Source: Asparagopsis taxiformis
Lineage: Eukaryota > Rhodophyta > Florideophyceae > Bonnemaisoniales > Bonnemaisoniaceae
Direction: 5' to 3'
NCBI GenBank assembly: GCA_030407315.1
Contig: JALQPE010001924.1
Coordinates: forward strand, 1-64,000
DNA length: 64,000 nucleotides
Position 1 is the first letter of the stretch, and each line of letters starts with the position of its first letter. Below, in pieces: positions 1 to 9,600 of this stretch. The notes beneath the pieces were generated by a model. The model did no database searches. It had not been told where the DNA came from and saw nothing but the letters and a program-made list of their open reading frames with translations. The position numbers and the translations under genes were made by a program.

Positions 1-405
1 CCAGGGTCCATCGCCACTTGCTTCAAACACCTCACCTCTCTGCCTCCTCATCGATTCCACACTCTCCAATAACAACCTGAGCTCAATCGGGGCAGACAGC
101 CAACCCTCACCGATGCGATGACATCCGCGGGACGCTGCGCCAGATGATGCCCTTCGGCTCGGTCTTCGAAATCGTCAGGAAGAGACGGCATACGGTCGTC
201 GAAGAGGAGGTCGTCTTCAGAAGGAGAGTCACGAACGATGTAACCGTCTTCATCGACTTCCACTCCTTCCGGAACAGTGAATGTAATTGTCACTTCGCGG
301 ACCCCCTTGCTTTCGACTTGGCCCTCGTCTGCACCCTGTTTGTCTTCCTCGTCCGAAGCGGTATGGACAGATTCTTGGTTGGAGGGAGTCGCACCAGCAC
401 GTTGG
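1..405 (-). other. possible 3' continuation of the ParB-like gene
   Basis: No complete gene is visible here. Reading the minus strand, an acidic stretch rich in Asp and Glu (for example VEVDEDGYIVRDSPSEDD, about 290-200) continues open to about position 48. It begins in a different frame from the ParB-like frame that stops at 406. Between about 300 and 520 the plausible acidic coding signal moves through two other frames. This could be the real C-terminal tail of the neighbour reached through frameshifts or small introns, or a decayed tail. The window edge prevents a decision. Confidence 0.35.
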
Positions 406-1806
406 TTATCTTGGGGACAATCTCAACGGCAGAATCGGGGGAACGGGCGGAGTCTTCGTCAACCTCATCACCGGAAGCAGTGGCTTGTTGTTGATCGGTG
501 GGTTTATCAACAACGGCCTGCTCTCTTCCCCGGCGGATTGTTGTACCACAACCGGCTCTTCTTCCTCGAGGCGTGTGCTCCCCGTCGAGCGAAGTCGCTG
601 TGAACGGCGGCGGATGCCATGCGAAGCAGGCTCATGTTCGACATTCCGCTGCTTCTTGTGAGTGAGTCTCACATTGGCAGCAGAAGGGCGGCGTTTGCGT
701 CGAGCCTTAGTCTTCTTCTTCAATGTCGGATGAAAAAACTCTTTCAAGTTCGTTTCCAAATCCTGTAAACGCGTGGTTCTCCGTCGCATTCGAACCTCAC
801 TGCTCCGGTCGTCCCCTCTATACATTGCAATGGCATTGGTGAGATGCCATTGCAACTCCTTCGGCTGCTTAACCGACCCAATTGCCATCTCTGTGCTCAG
901 AAATGACTTGCGCATAATACTCTTTGGGCGCCCAAACGCAGCGTACAGAGAATTTGCTATTGCAGTCACGCGACGGACGTATGTATAAAAGTCGTTCACG
1001 TCAAAGCGTCCATCCGGACGTCCGCCATGAGCAGGGTTCAAGTACTCCGAAAGACCACGCAAGACGAAGACAAAGTTTTCTTCCAGCAACTCGCGCACTA
1101 TCTTGTGGTCCAGGTGCGTTATCCCAATCTCGTTGCGGCGCTCGGAATTGTTCAGCTCACGCAACACGTCGTCGAGAACAGGATGCTTCAGCGTTGCTAT
1201 AGCCAAACGCGTCCACCGCCGAGCCGTGTTCGTCGAATTCATCATCCCCATGAACTGCGCCTCGAACAATGTTCGGATGACATCAGACTCACGCAAGTCG
1301 CCAGCGTTTTCCACGTTGTTTGCAACAGCAATCGTACGGATGAACTGCTGGATGGACGACAAGATTCGAACCAGGGAGCGCTCCGTCAGTTGCGTCCCAG
1401 TCGTATGGTTCGACTCTGCACTCTTGTGGATGATCTCATGAGGCTGGAGATCACTGTCGTCCTTGCGGCGAAGGTAGTACACATCCAGAGGCTGAGTAAC
1501 CCAGCGCAAGCGGTTTGCCTCCTGTGGCAGCTTGGTTCTGTGCATACGGGTGAGGCGCGTGAAGTCATCCGCAATGCTATGCATAGCATTGAGACGATGC
1601 AGTCCGTCGATCACGGTCACGTTCGCATTGGCATGGAATTTGCCATTCTGGAACAGACGCGTGTCGGCGGACAAATGCGTGTTCTGCGACCTCAGCACCG
1701 TCACAGTGATACGCGAAGAGCTCACATACCCCACCGCCAACATATTGTTGCGCAGGTCCTCCACGTGGTCTTCTTTGACATCGCGAAGGGTCACGGCCGG
1801 TTCCAC
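406..1806 (-). CDS. ParB-like (ParB/sulfiredoxin fold) domain protein, main part
   Basis: This 466-codon frame has DGLHRLNA at about residues 67-74, resembling the D-G-x-H-R-x-x-A signature of ParB-type domains. A roughly 250-residue helical-looking region without recognised motifs follows, then a strongly basic stretch (KKKTKARRKRR, about 356-385) that could be a nuclear localisation signal. In prokaryotes and phages ParB-fold domains often bind DNA or nucleotides and are frequently paired with N4/N6 DNA methyltransferases; here a methyltransferase gene lies 2.4 kb away on the same strand. The frame opens with GTG and no ATG, so the start shown is only the upstream stop boundary. The true start is probably ATG at 2576 in the preceding frame, which overlaps this one by one base, implying a frameshift or a missed intron. 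Pseudogene status is possible. Confidence 0.5.
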   Translation of the reverse strand: MEPAVTLRDVKEDHVEDLRNNMLAVGYVSSSRITVTVLRSQNTHLSADTRLFQNGKFHANANVTVIDGLHRLNAMHSIADDFTRLTRMHRTKLPQEANRLRWVTQPLDVYYLRRKDDSDLQPHEIIHKSAESNHTTGTQLTERSLVRILSSIQQFIRTIAVANNVENAGDLRESDVIRTLFEAQFMGMMNSTNTARRWTRLAIATLKHPVLDDVLRELNNSERRNEIGITHLDHKIVRELLEENFVFVLRGLSEYLNPAHGGRPDGRFDVNDFYTYVRRVTAIANSLYAAFGRPKSIMRKSFLSTEMAIGSVKQPKELQWHLTNAIAMYRGDDRSSEVRMRRRTTRLQDLETNLKEFFHPTLKKKTKARRKRRPSAANVRLTHKKQRNVEHEPASHGIRRRSQRLRSTGSTRLEEEEPVVVQQSAGEESRPLLINPPINNKPLLPVMRLTKTPPVPPILPLRLSPR

Positions 1807-2576
1807 TAGCTGCTCACCAACACAGTCGCTCCTTCTCCGACGTAATCCGACGTCACAAACTTGGGCACCATAATTTGCGTCCCCTGCTGCTCACGAATGC
1901 TTTCCGCCACCTCCGTTCGTCGTCCACCTCGGTTACGTCCTGCGTAGTAGCTTCGGTGACGTTGGAGCGAGCAGGGTGCTTCGTGCCTCCACTGGAGGCT
2001 CTGGCAGAGCGAGCAGGGCGCTTCGTGCCTCCCGAAACCGGGACGGAGCGTGCTGGATGCTTCGTCACCCCCCGAACCAGTGATTTCGCCTGCTGGACCG
2101 GTACTGGGCATCCGTCCCGAGCTGGCCTGGTTCGTCGCTGCGTTGAAGTTTGACGCTGCAGCAGGGGTACGAATGTCGCTAGAGCCATCCTCCGCAGCGG
2201 GGCGCATCATCCGAGTATCCCAAGGGTAAAACGCCGCGGCGTATGCTCCACCCATCGTCTCCGGCGGTCCCTCGGCGCCATCAAACATGTACGGGAACGG
2301 GAGGTCCTTGAACTTGTCCTTAGTCGCAATGTTGCGCACGACGATATAGTCGGCCTCGTCGGTTTCCGGCAGCTTGTGGTTGTGCAGCGTGCGCGGAAGG
2401 CCAACATCGCCACCAGCAGTGCTCACCGAAGCCGTCCCAATATGCACAGCCGCACCGTCCACGTCCGCAAACAAGTCGACATCGACGCCGCGCTTGAGTC
2501 CGCGCGACTCCGCTGACGCGCTCACTTGATCGCCGCAAACCGTTGAAAACAAACTGCTGAAATGCGTATCCGCCAT
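1806..2576 (-). CDS. N-terminal part of the ParB-like gene, unknown domain
   Basis: The ATG at 2576 sits in a strong eukaryotic start context (ACAACCATGGC) and opens MADTHFSSLF. The frame runs 256 codons to a TAG at 1806-1808, exactly where the ParB-like frame opens, so the two probably belong to one gene. The middle contains a short tandem repeat (RHEAPCSL twice in this frame; GGTKHPARS three times in another frame, about 1950-2090), and coding signal appears to change frame across it. No family was recognised for the first 150 residues. It is either exon one of a spliced gene or the front of a frameshifted pseudogene; no convincing intron of normal length was seen at 1806. Confidence 0.45.
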   Translation of the reverse strand: MADTHFSSLFSTVCGDQVSASAESRGLKRGVDVDLFADVDGAAVHIGTASVSTAGGDVGLPRTLHNHKLPETDEADYIVVRNIATKDKFKDLPFPYMFDGAEGPPETMGGAYAAAFYPWDTRMMRPAAEDGSSDIRTPAAASNFNAATNQASSGRMPSTGPAGEITGSGGDEASSTLRPGFGRHEAPCSLCQSLQWRHEAPCSLQRHRSYYAGRNRGGRRTEVAESIREQQGTQIMVPKFVTSDYVGEGATVLVSS

Positions 2577-2918
2577 GGTTGTTGAGTTGGAAAGGAAAAG
2601 AGATGGTTGACGTTGACGTATTCGAGTGATGTGGATGGTATGTTTCACGTTAAGTTGAAGAATGGTCGTGAACGCCAATCGCTGGAAATAATAACACAAT
2701 ACAACCGAAATTTTGTTAGGTACACACCTATCGTGACCGCTGGAATGCAAGACAGGCAATCGAGATGTGAGTGTCCGTTCAGAACGGGCCCGAGTCGGGC
2801 TCTCGAAACCTGACGAGGTGGCGTGAAGCAGGCAGTGTCCTTGATGTGTAATGTGTTAAAATTACAGCTGTCAAGCTAGGCGGCTTTTGGGGCGGCTGCG
2901 AGCACCCCTTTATCCGGG

Positions 2919-4040
2919 GAACACCCTGATTTGAGTTAAAATTTGGGCTATTCTCAAAAACATGCACATGTGAACATGTTTTTGAGATGGGGGTGTGCCG
3001 TACGGCACAATCGACCCGCCCAAATCGTTGATTTTTGCAAGATTTTTTGTGCCCGAAATTTTAGAATTTCTGGGCTGGCCAGCAGTGCATCTGAGATGGA
3101 CATCCACCGGACGTCCATTTCAGGTTGGTCGTGTGCTGCCTACATCCACGCATTGCAGCAACTAAGCAGGCGGGTTCACTACTAATATAAAGTGCACGGA
3201 ATATGAGTAACGTGATGGGTGAGTAGTGTTTCTGTTGAGGGAGTAAGGCGGGACCATGATGAAACACGGAAGAAGATTTCTCCCTAGCATAACTTAGGCT
3301 TGAAGCCTGCAATCGGCCCATCTTCCGGCGCCATTTAGCCTCACAGTTAGTGCTTACAGAAGCCAGTGATGACCCCGCTCGGGGCGGCGGCCGGTTCCTG
3401 GGGCCGTTGTGGCCAAATTAGACACCCTGATTTGAATTAAAATTTGGGCTATTCTCAAAAACATGCACATGTGAACATGTTTTTGAAATGGGGGTGTGCC
3501 GTACGGCACAAACGACCCGCTGAAATCGTTGATTTTTTACAATTTTTTGTGCCCGAAATTTTAGAATTTCCGGGCTGGCCAGCAGTGCAATCGAGCTGGA
3601 CATCCACCGGACGTGCATTTCAGGTTGGTCGTGAGAGAGTGGGGTGGGACCATGATGGAACAAGGACCAAGACCTGTCCCTGGCGTATTGAGCCTGAAAT
3701 TGACCCTTTGTCAGACGCCATTTAGCCTTACAGTTAGTGCTTACAGAAGCCAGTGACAACCCCACTCGGGGCGGCGGTCGGTTCCTGGGGCCGTTGTGGC
3801 CAAATTAGACACCCTGATTTGAATTAAAATTTGGGCTATTCTCAAAAACATGCACATGTGAACATGTTTTTGAGATGGGGGTGTGCCGTACGGCACAATC
3901 GACCCGCTGAAATCGATGTTTTTTGCAATATTTTTTCTGCCCTGAATTGTAGAATTTCTGGGCTGGACAGCAATGCAACTGAGCTGGACATCCACCGGGC
4001 GTCCATTTCAACTTGGTCTTGTATTTTGCATCTGCACGCA
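2919..4040 (+). repeat. left arm: three tandem hairpin-rich units
   Basis: The units begin near 2919, 3421 and 3808 (the last step is 387 bp; the first unit is about 115 bp longer). Each holds a 12-base inverted repeat, CTCAAAAACATG with CATGTTTTTGAG, around a CACATGTG core. Next come the perfect palindrome GTGCCGTACGGCAC, AT-rich sequence, and a GAAATTTTAGAATTTC-type palindrome (altered in some units). Units two and three are joined by GGCCGTTGTGGCCAAATTAGACACCC. The arrangement resembles subterminal repeats of DNA transposons, where a transposase or silencing protein may bind, but no binding protein is identified. Confidence 0.75.
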
Positions 4041-4238
4041 TAACAGCAACCAAGCAGTCAGGTTCACTGCTCGGACGAAGTGCACCTAGAGTGTGAACGA
4101 TTGGTTTTTGACAGGCGAGTACTGCCGAATAGGTTTCACCCTGGACTAATGGTGGCTGGACATTCTGCATTATATGATATACTTCAACTCTGGAACGTAG
4201 CTTTATTTGTAGTCGAAATGAAAACATCTTTCGTGACC

Positions 4239-7200
4239 CTAATTCCATGCTCTAAACGCTGTCCCATAATGAACGTAGAGCTCCTGCCCCGGACGGATAT
4301 CGCGGATTGCACGTACTACAATGATCTTCGGATTTTCTAGGTCCTTCGCCTTGAGCTTCTTCCCCGTCGAACCGCTGCTGTAGTTCTCGACAAACTCGAC
4401 GTTGGCCATCCGCCTGGTGTCTTCCGCCGGAGTGTCCTCACCTCGCAAATACCGCGGGTCGTTGATGAACTGCGCCGAACAGAACGGAGCCGGAACAATC
4501 CAAATTGGATGCTCGATGTTTTCGTCGTCCTCCGCTGTTGCATACAGCTTGATAGCATACATCAAGAATGTTTCCTTCGTTATCGCCATGTGACCCTCTC
4601 CGTACGCGAACCTCATCGACTCCTTGCTCATATCAGAGTACACAACAGTTCCGTAGTATGCACATACTTCGTCACCAACATTAAATGTCTGTTCAGCGAA
4701 GAGCCCTCTTCCTGCATTTGGATGCTTAATCAGCGATGGTCGAACGCTCAATTTTTTCGCAACACAATCGTGTGCCCGCATCACGCGAGGGTTTTCAGTT
4801 TGCAACCAGCGGCGCAGGGAAGGTGGCCAATAATGTACCGGTTTCTCCATGTGCTCGCGCGACGCAATCGACTCTGGGCACAGCTGCCAGAGGTACTGCC
4901 GAATATATTTCGGGAACCTCTGGTACAGGGGAAGGCCAGGTGGGGGTTCGATGATCCTGCGTTCCCTCTGCGTACGCATCGTGACAGAGGGGGACGCCAA
5001 GAACTTCTCAGCACTCTGTTTCGCTTCTGTCGTGACCCTCATGTCAGTGTTGTTTGAAAGAATTACACGTGACATGACTGCACACAGCTTTGGAAGCGAT
5101 CGTACCACACACAATTTGTCCATGTCACTGCCGACGAAAACACGGTGCTCAGGCAAGCTCATAGCTGCTTTTCCCGTTGCGAAAGTGCCAGAGAATGGAT
5201 CGACAACAATATCACCAGGCTGTGAATGCTGGCTGATCAACTCCATCATGAGAGCGACGCTCTTCTGCTCTGCACGAACTCTGACCGTAGCACCGGTTGT
5301 GCTCCTTGTTCGCCACACCATCTCATTCGAATCGATGGCGGGCATATTGATGGTGACGTTGCACCACGCCGGGTACGTGCCGTCCATGTATCCGTGGTTC
5401 CTATAGGCCACCATCTCGCTTCCGGTCTTGAACGGAACACCTCGCTTCCAGAAGTGGATAGCGACCTCTGCCATGTTCATGCGTTGGTACCTCTTCCGCC
5501 CCGGCATTTGATAGAGGTGCCCAGGTAGTCGGACAAACAACAGAGGTACCTCGTCAACGAAGAAAACTGAATTCCGAACGACGTCCTCCTCCTCCTCGTC
5601 CTCCTCCTCATCCGCACTTTCTTCGCCACTGTGCTGCGATGCTTCGGAGTCCGAATTCATGGACGTAACCTCTTCTTCATCCGACCCGTCATCACTGGCA
5701 GCAGTATCGGTTGGGCCTTCTGACTGCGGTCCTTTGTACGTTTCCAAGTAATGGAACCATTCGTAGAACTGCAAAACCGAGCAGAACACGATGCCGTGGC
5801 CACCGGGGCGCAACAGCTCGTCAAACACTTCGATGCTAGCCTGCATATCTTCTGCAGTTAGCCTGTCGTACGAAGAGTTGGAATCGTTCCTCTTACGACG
5901 AACATTGTAGGGCGGATCAGTCAGAATGAGCTGAACGTTGCCCGTGATGGGCACGTGTTCTCGGCTCTCGTCGGCACTGACCAAATCTTCGAAAGGGACG
6001 TCGTACACCCGGCAATACTGACTCATTTTCGAAAGAAAGTCCTTTGCGAGAGCCTGCCCTTCACTTTCCTGCTCTTCTGTCGCATGGGGTGACGGTGACG
6101 GGGGAGACGGCCCTTGGGCAGTAAGACTGGTCCTCCCAGGTCCAAGTTGAAGCCTGGTTGTGTGTCTTGTCGACGGAACCAAACCTCTCCCTCCTGTGTT
6201 GCGACGAGTGGGAGTGTCATCAACCGGCTTGGGGACCTTTTCTGCGTCCGCGGCTTGTGGTGCCGGGCGGAGGACAGCCATAACGTCTTCGTCGAGGGTG
6301 TCAAAATACGCTGGCAGCTTGTCCGGATTTCCGCTTGAGAAGTATATTTCCAGTGCCCCCCAGCGGTCGGACTCCGGCCAGGTGTACAGGTCCGGGTTGA
6401 CGATAAGAAACTGCAACCGGTCGAAGAACTTCCTCACAAGGTCCCTAAATGCACTGTGCTGCGCACTGGTTCTTGTCTCTACTTTTCCACCATATCCATC
6501 AGGATGAGATAGGGGAGCTTTGTTGTGGTAGAGATCTAGCTTCTGCTCCATCGGTGCGAATAGACCTTCATCGAGCACGTCAAACCAATGCTCACTGCTG
6601 TCGAAAATGATGTACGGCGCCATCAACTCTTCGAAGCTGGAAAACTTTGCGGCGTAGGCCACATCGGTCCAAGCATGGTATAAAACTTGAACCACGTAAC
6701 AAGCTCGATTAGTGCTTTTCCGATGGGCTGGGACGCGTGCGGCTTCGTTCCCCTCTTCGGCCGCATCTCCTATTCGGCGACGCGGCAGGTTCTTGTTGTG
6801 ATTTCGGATGATAGACAACGCTTGGAAATACATCAATACCTCGAACGTTTCCGGTGGAGCAAGAACGAAGGCGCTTGGTTCCCCGCGCTGCGGCGCCTGT
6901 AGTGGCGAAGGAAGCATGTTACATCCAATAAGGAAGGTCTGCGGCACGATCCCAGAAAGGATGCAGTGCTCAACCCATTGCCCGATACGCTCATCCTGTC
7001 TTGAAAACTCGGCAATGGGTAATGCCAGACGAACAATCTGCTTGGCTCGCTCAACGTTCATCTCTGCCATGACGATTTCGGCAACATCCGCCTCGACTCC
7101 AGCATTCTTCGAACGACCGCTGAAGGACATGCTGAGTCGACCTTGCAGCGCCACAAATTGTTCTTCCGTGCCCTGCGCAACCCAAGCGCCAAGGTCCGCG

Positions 7201-7436
7201 TATGTGAAACCTCCCGGCTTGTCCGTCAAGTCTGCGAAACTTGAGTGGGCGAATAAATCCAGCAAGAGGCGGAGGAAGTCTTTGCCAGCGAGAGTAGTTT
7301 CGCGGGCGGCGCGACCTACGTTTCGACGTGTACCCATGTCACTAGAATCCTCCCAAGGGCTAGCGGGTTCGCGCAGAATTGGCACGGTTGCGTCGTCAAC
7401 GATCGGATTGCTGTTGCGCCTGCGCTTATTCGTCAT
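4239..7436 (-). CDS. DNA N6-adenine methyltransferase (beta class) fused to a SET domain
   Basis: The start chosen is ATG at 7436 (MTNKRRRNSN, a basic possible nuclear signal); the frame stays open another 86 codons upstream, but those look non-coding. The protein has 1065 residues. About 1-480 are unrecognised. DPPYN (motif IV) is near 507, an acidic low-complexity insert of Glu, Asp and Ser near 590-640, and DPFSGTFATG (motif I, S-adenosylmethionine binding) near 745. Motif IV preceding motif I marks the beta class, and DPPY suggests adenine-N6 methylation of DNA. Residues ~900-1060 form a SET domain: GRGLFA, an INDP...ANVEF segment and RDIRPGQELYVHYG. SET domains usually methylate protein lysines. 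The fusion therefore predicts one protein writing both a DNA and a protein mark in the nucleus. No internal stop or frameshift was seen. Confidence 0.8.
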   Translation of the reverse strand: MTNKRRRNSNPIVDDATVPILREPASPWEDSSDMGTRRNVGRAARETTLAGKDFLRLLLDLFAHSSFADLTDKPGGFTYADLGAWVAQGTEEQFVALQGRLSMSFSGRSKNAGVEADVAEIVMAEMNVERAKQIVRLALPIAEFSRQDERIGQWVEHCILSGIVPQTFLIGCNMLPSPLQAPQRGEPSAFVLAPPETFEVLMYFQALSIIRNHNKNLPRRRIGDAAEEGNEAARVPAHRKSTNRACYVVQVLYHAWTDVAYAAKFSSFEELMAPYIIFDSSEHWFDVLDEGLFAPMEQKLDLYHNKAPLSHPDGYGGKVETRTSAQHSAFRDLVRKFFDRLQFLIVNPDLYTWPESDRWGALEIYFSSGNPDKLPAYFDTLDEDVMAVLRPAPQAADAEKVPKPVDDTPTRRNTGGRGLVPSTRHTTRLQLGPGRTSLTAQGPSPPSPSPHATEEQESEGQALAKDFLSKMSQYCRVYDVPFEDLVSADESREHVPITGNVQLILTDPPYNVRRKRNDSNSSYDRLTAEDMQASIEVFDELLRPGGHGIVFCSVLQFYEWFHYLETYKGPQSEGPTDTAASDDGSDEEEVTSMNSDSEASQHSGEESADEEEDEEEEDVVRNSVFFVDEVPLLFVRLPGHLYQMPGRKRYQRMNMAEVAIHFWKRGVPFKTGSEMVAYRNHGYMDGTYPAWCNVTINMPAIDSNEMVWRTRSTTGATVRVRAEQKSVALMMELISQHSQPGDIVVDPFSGTFATGKAAMSLPEHRVFVGSDMDKLCVVRSLPKLCAVMSRVILSNNTDMRVTTEAKQSAEKFLASPSVTMRTQRERRIIEPPPGLPLYQRFPKYIRQYLWQLCPESIASREHMEKPVHYWPPSLRRWLQTENPRVMRAHDCVAKKLSVRPSLIKHPNAGRGLFAEQTFNVGDEVCAYYGTVVYSDMSKESMRFAYGEGHMAITKETFLMYAIKLYATAEDDENIEHPIWIVPAPFCSAQFINDPRYLRGEDTPAEDTRRMANVEFVENYSSGSTGKKLKAKDLENPKIIVVRAIRDIRPGQELYVHYGTAFRAWN

Positions 7437-7769
7437 AATGGAATGAGTGGAAAATTCGGTACAGGATGGCGACCGCTCGGCGAGACAGTCAAATTTGACG
7501 ACGTATCTCGTGACGTTTGCACTCTTTCGTGAGGAACACTGGTTGATATCGAACGGAACAGAGTATACGGGTACACAGCACTGGAAAGGTCTTGAAACCC
7601 GTAACCGGTGTAGGTAATAAGTTGTGACGGATACGTGGTAGAGAAAAAATTTTAAAAAGATTGTGATTCCCTGCCTTTGAGTGTTGTACTGCAAGGCCGC
7701 CAGTCACATAGGTTGACACAGGTGCCTCACGCTTACCAGGTGAGCGACATCCGGACGGCCACTGGACGT
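7437..7769. other. 5' flank of the methyltransferase-SET gene
   Basis: This holds the presumed promoter and 5' leader of the divergently placed methyltransferase gene. The same frame is open upstream to 7694 but lacks domain-like sequence. No definite TATA box was recognised. Confidence 0.4.
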
Positions 7770-7950
7770 GGGGATGTCCGACTCAGATGCATTGCTGGCC
7801 AGCCCAGAAATTCTACAATTTCGGGCAGAAAAAATATTGCAAAAAACATCGATTTCGGCGGTCGATTGTGCCGTACGGCACACCCCCATCTCAAAAACAT
7901 GTTCACATGTGCATGTTTTTGAGAATAGCCCAAATTTTAATTCAAAGCAG
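7770..7950 (-). repeat. inner inverted copy of the hairpin-rich unit
   Basis: This is a partial unit in reverse orientation to the left arm. It has the same GTGCCGTACGGCAC palindrome, the CATG hairpin and the AAATTTTAATTC end (7936-7945). With the inner left unit (from 3808) it forms a tighter inverted pair around the methyltransferase gene. Confidence 0.75.
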
Positions 7951-8219
7951 GATGCAGATATTCGTCTTCTACCATTGTCAGAACACATTCGTATAACCAC
8001 ATTTGGAGAACCTGAGCCCAGAGCTATCGGTTTTGGCGGGAGCTAAGCCATATCTCATATAATCAGTAACTACTTCCCGCCAGCTGAGTGGTGGAACCCC
8101 TGCTATTTCTACCAACGAGACATACGGGGTGTCAACTCGGCAATCGTATATGATTTGGGTGCTAAATTTATTCAAGAGACGAATGGGCTTCGAAAAGGAG
8201 CCCAACTACGTCTACTTGT
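7951..8219. other. spacer inside the element
   Basis: No gene, RNA or repeat was recognised in this short spacer. Confidence 0.3.
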
Positions 8220-8580
8220 GATCCATGGGTATAGGACTATTCTATTCTTCTCCAGGCTTCCACCGTAGCCGCCTCCTCCGCCTCCGTTAATGGAAAGAAT
8301 ATCCGAACCGCACCTCAACATGTTCTTCATGTGATCCATGGGTACTGACATCTCACATGCTCTCCAGGCTTCCACCGTAGCCGCCTCCTCCGCCTCCGTT
8401 AATGGCAACAATATCCAAACTGGACCTCTACATGTTTTTCTTGTGATCCATGGGTACTGACATCTCACATGTTCTCCAGGCTTCCTCCAAAGCCGCCACC
8501 TCCACCTCCGTTAATGGAAAGAATACCCGAACCGCAGGCTTCCTCCATAGCCGCCTCCACCTCCGTTAATGGCAAAAACA
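8220..8580. repeat. ~113 bp tandem repeat, about 3.5 copies, Gly-rich on the minus strand
   Basis: GATCCATGGGTA starts recur at 8220, 8333 and 8445 (spacing 113 and 112), and a shortened copy follows. Each contains CCTCCGCCTCCGTTAATGG. On the minus strand one frame reads INGGGGGGYGGSLE, so it may derive from a glycine-rich coding region, but no full gene is present. Confidence 0.75.
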
Positions 8581-9039
8581 TCTCACCGGGCTGAAAACGG
8601 ACGGACGACATTGGGTTCGTTCCGCTGCGTAGACGTTTAGAATCTTGTTAGAAAAAAGTAAACGAAAGAGAATGACATCTCATCTCTGTCGCAATATGTT
8701 CCATTTTCAAGTTCTCGGGTTCCACACCCATCAAGGCCTGGATCGAACCCTCTTCGATGGATAGGACAAATAGTGGAAGGCTTTTAAGCCTGTGACCAAG
8801 CGGCTATTGATTGGTTGGAGGAAGGAAATTACAGAGGAAATTTAGCTGAGTACGGTGCTCGCGATAGCTGTTAGGTTAAAGTCAAATATGTGTTTCGATT
8901 ATTTTTCGTACGAAAATGTCTTGCAAAAGACGATGCTTTGTCGTTCTCCTGGAGGGAGTCCGTTGCATTGCACTCAATTCGAGAGCATCGTCATGAAGGA
9001 GAGGATTCTTTCTGCTTGTTAGAATCGGTTTAGAGCACA
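8581..9039. other. unassigned spacer
   Basis: No gene or repeat recognised between the 113 bp array and the right arm. Short frames here look random. Confidence 0.3.
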
Positions 9040-9600
9040 TAGCTAATGCATTACTGGCCAGCCCAGAAATTGTAGAATTTCGGGCAGCAAAAATATTGTA
9101 AAAAACCTTGATTTGGGCGGCCGATTGTGCCGTACGGCACACCCCCATTTCAAAAACATGTTCACATGTGCATGTTTTTGAGAATAGCCCAAATTTTAAT
9201 TCAAATCAGGGTGTCTAATTTGGCCACAACGGCCCCAGGAACCGACCGCCGCCCCGAGCGGGGTCATCACTGGCTTCTGTAAGCACCAACTGTAAGGCTA
9301 AATGGCGTCTGACGAAGGGTCAATTTCAGGCTCAATACGCCAGGGACAGGTCTTGGTCCTTGTTCCATCATGGTCCCGCCCCGCTCTCTCACGACCAACC
9401 TGAAATGGACGTCCGGTGGATGTCCAGCTCGATTGCATTGCTGGCCAGCCCAGAAATTCTAAAATTTCGGGCACAAAAAAATATTGCAAAAAACATCGAT
9501 TTGGGCGGTCGATTGTGCCGTACGGCACACCCCCATCTCAAAAACATGTTCACATGTGCATGTTTTTGAGAATAGCCCAAATTTTAATTCAAATCAGGAC
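9040..9600 (-). repeat. right arm: tandem hairpin-rich units in inverted orientation
   Basis: One complete unit and one partial unit are present. The same CAAATCAGG end occurs at 9210 and 9598 (388 bp apart). They contain the GTGCCGTACGGCAC palindrome, the CATG hairpin and the GTTGTGGCC junction, all reversed relative to 2919-4040. Confidence 0.75.

Noticed and set aside
144..661. overlapping plus-strand frames near the left edge
   Set aside because: Shadows of the minus-strand ParB-like region; no domain or start context.
1794..1806. 12-base intron (GTGAGC...CTAG) joining the two ParB-gene frames
   Set aside because: Far below the size of known spliceosomal introns; a frameshift or different splice sites are more likely.
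1027..1809. 260-codon plus-strand frame opposite the ParB-like gene
   Set aside because: Antisense shadow of the better supported ParB-like frame.
4509..5406. plus-strand frames opposite the SET and methyltransferase domains
   Set aside because: Antisense to a gene with clear catalytic motifs.
8700..8770. possible tRNA gene from a GGATCGAACCC-like stretch
   Set aside because: No cloverleaf could be built around it.
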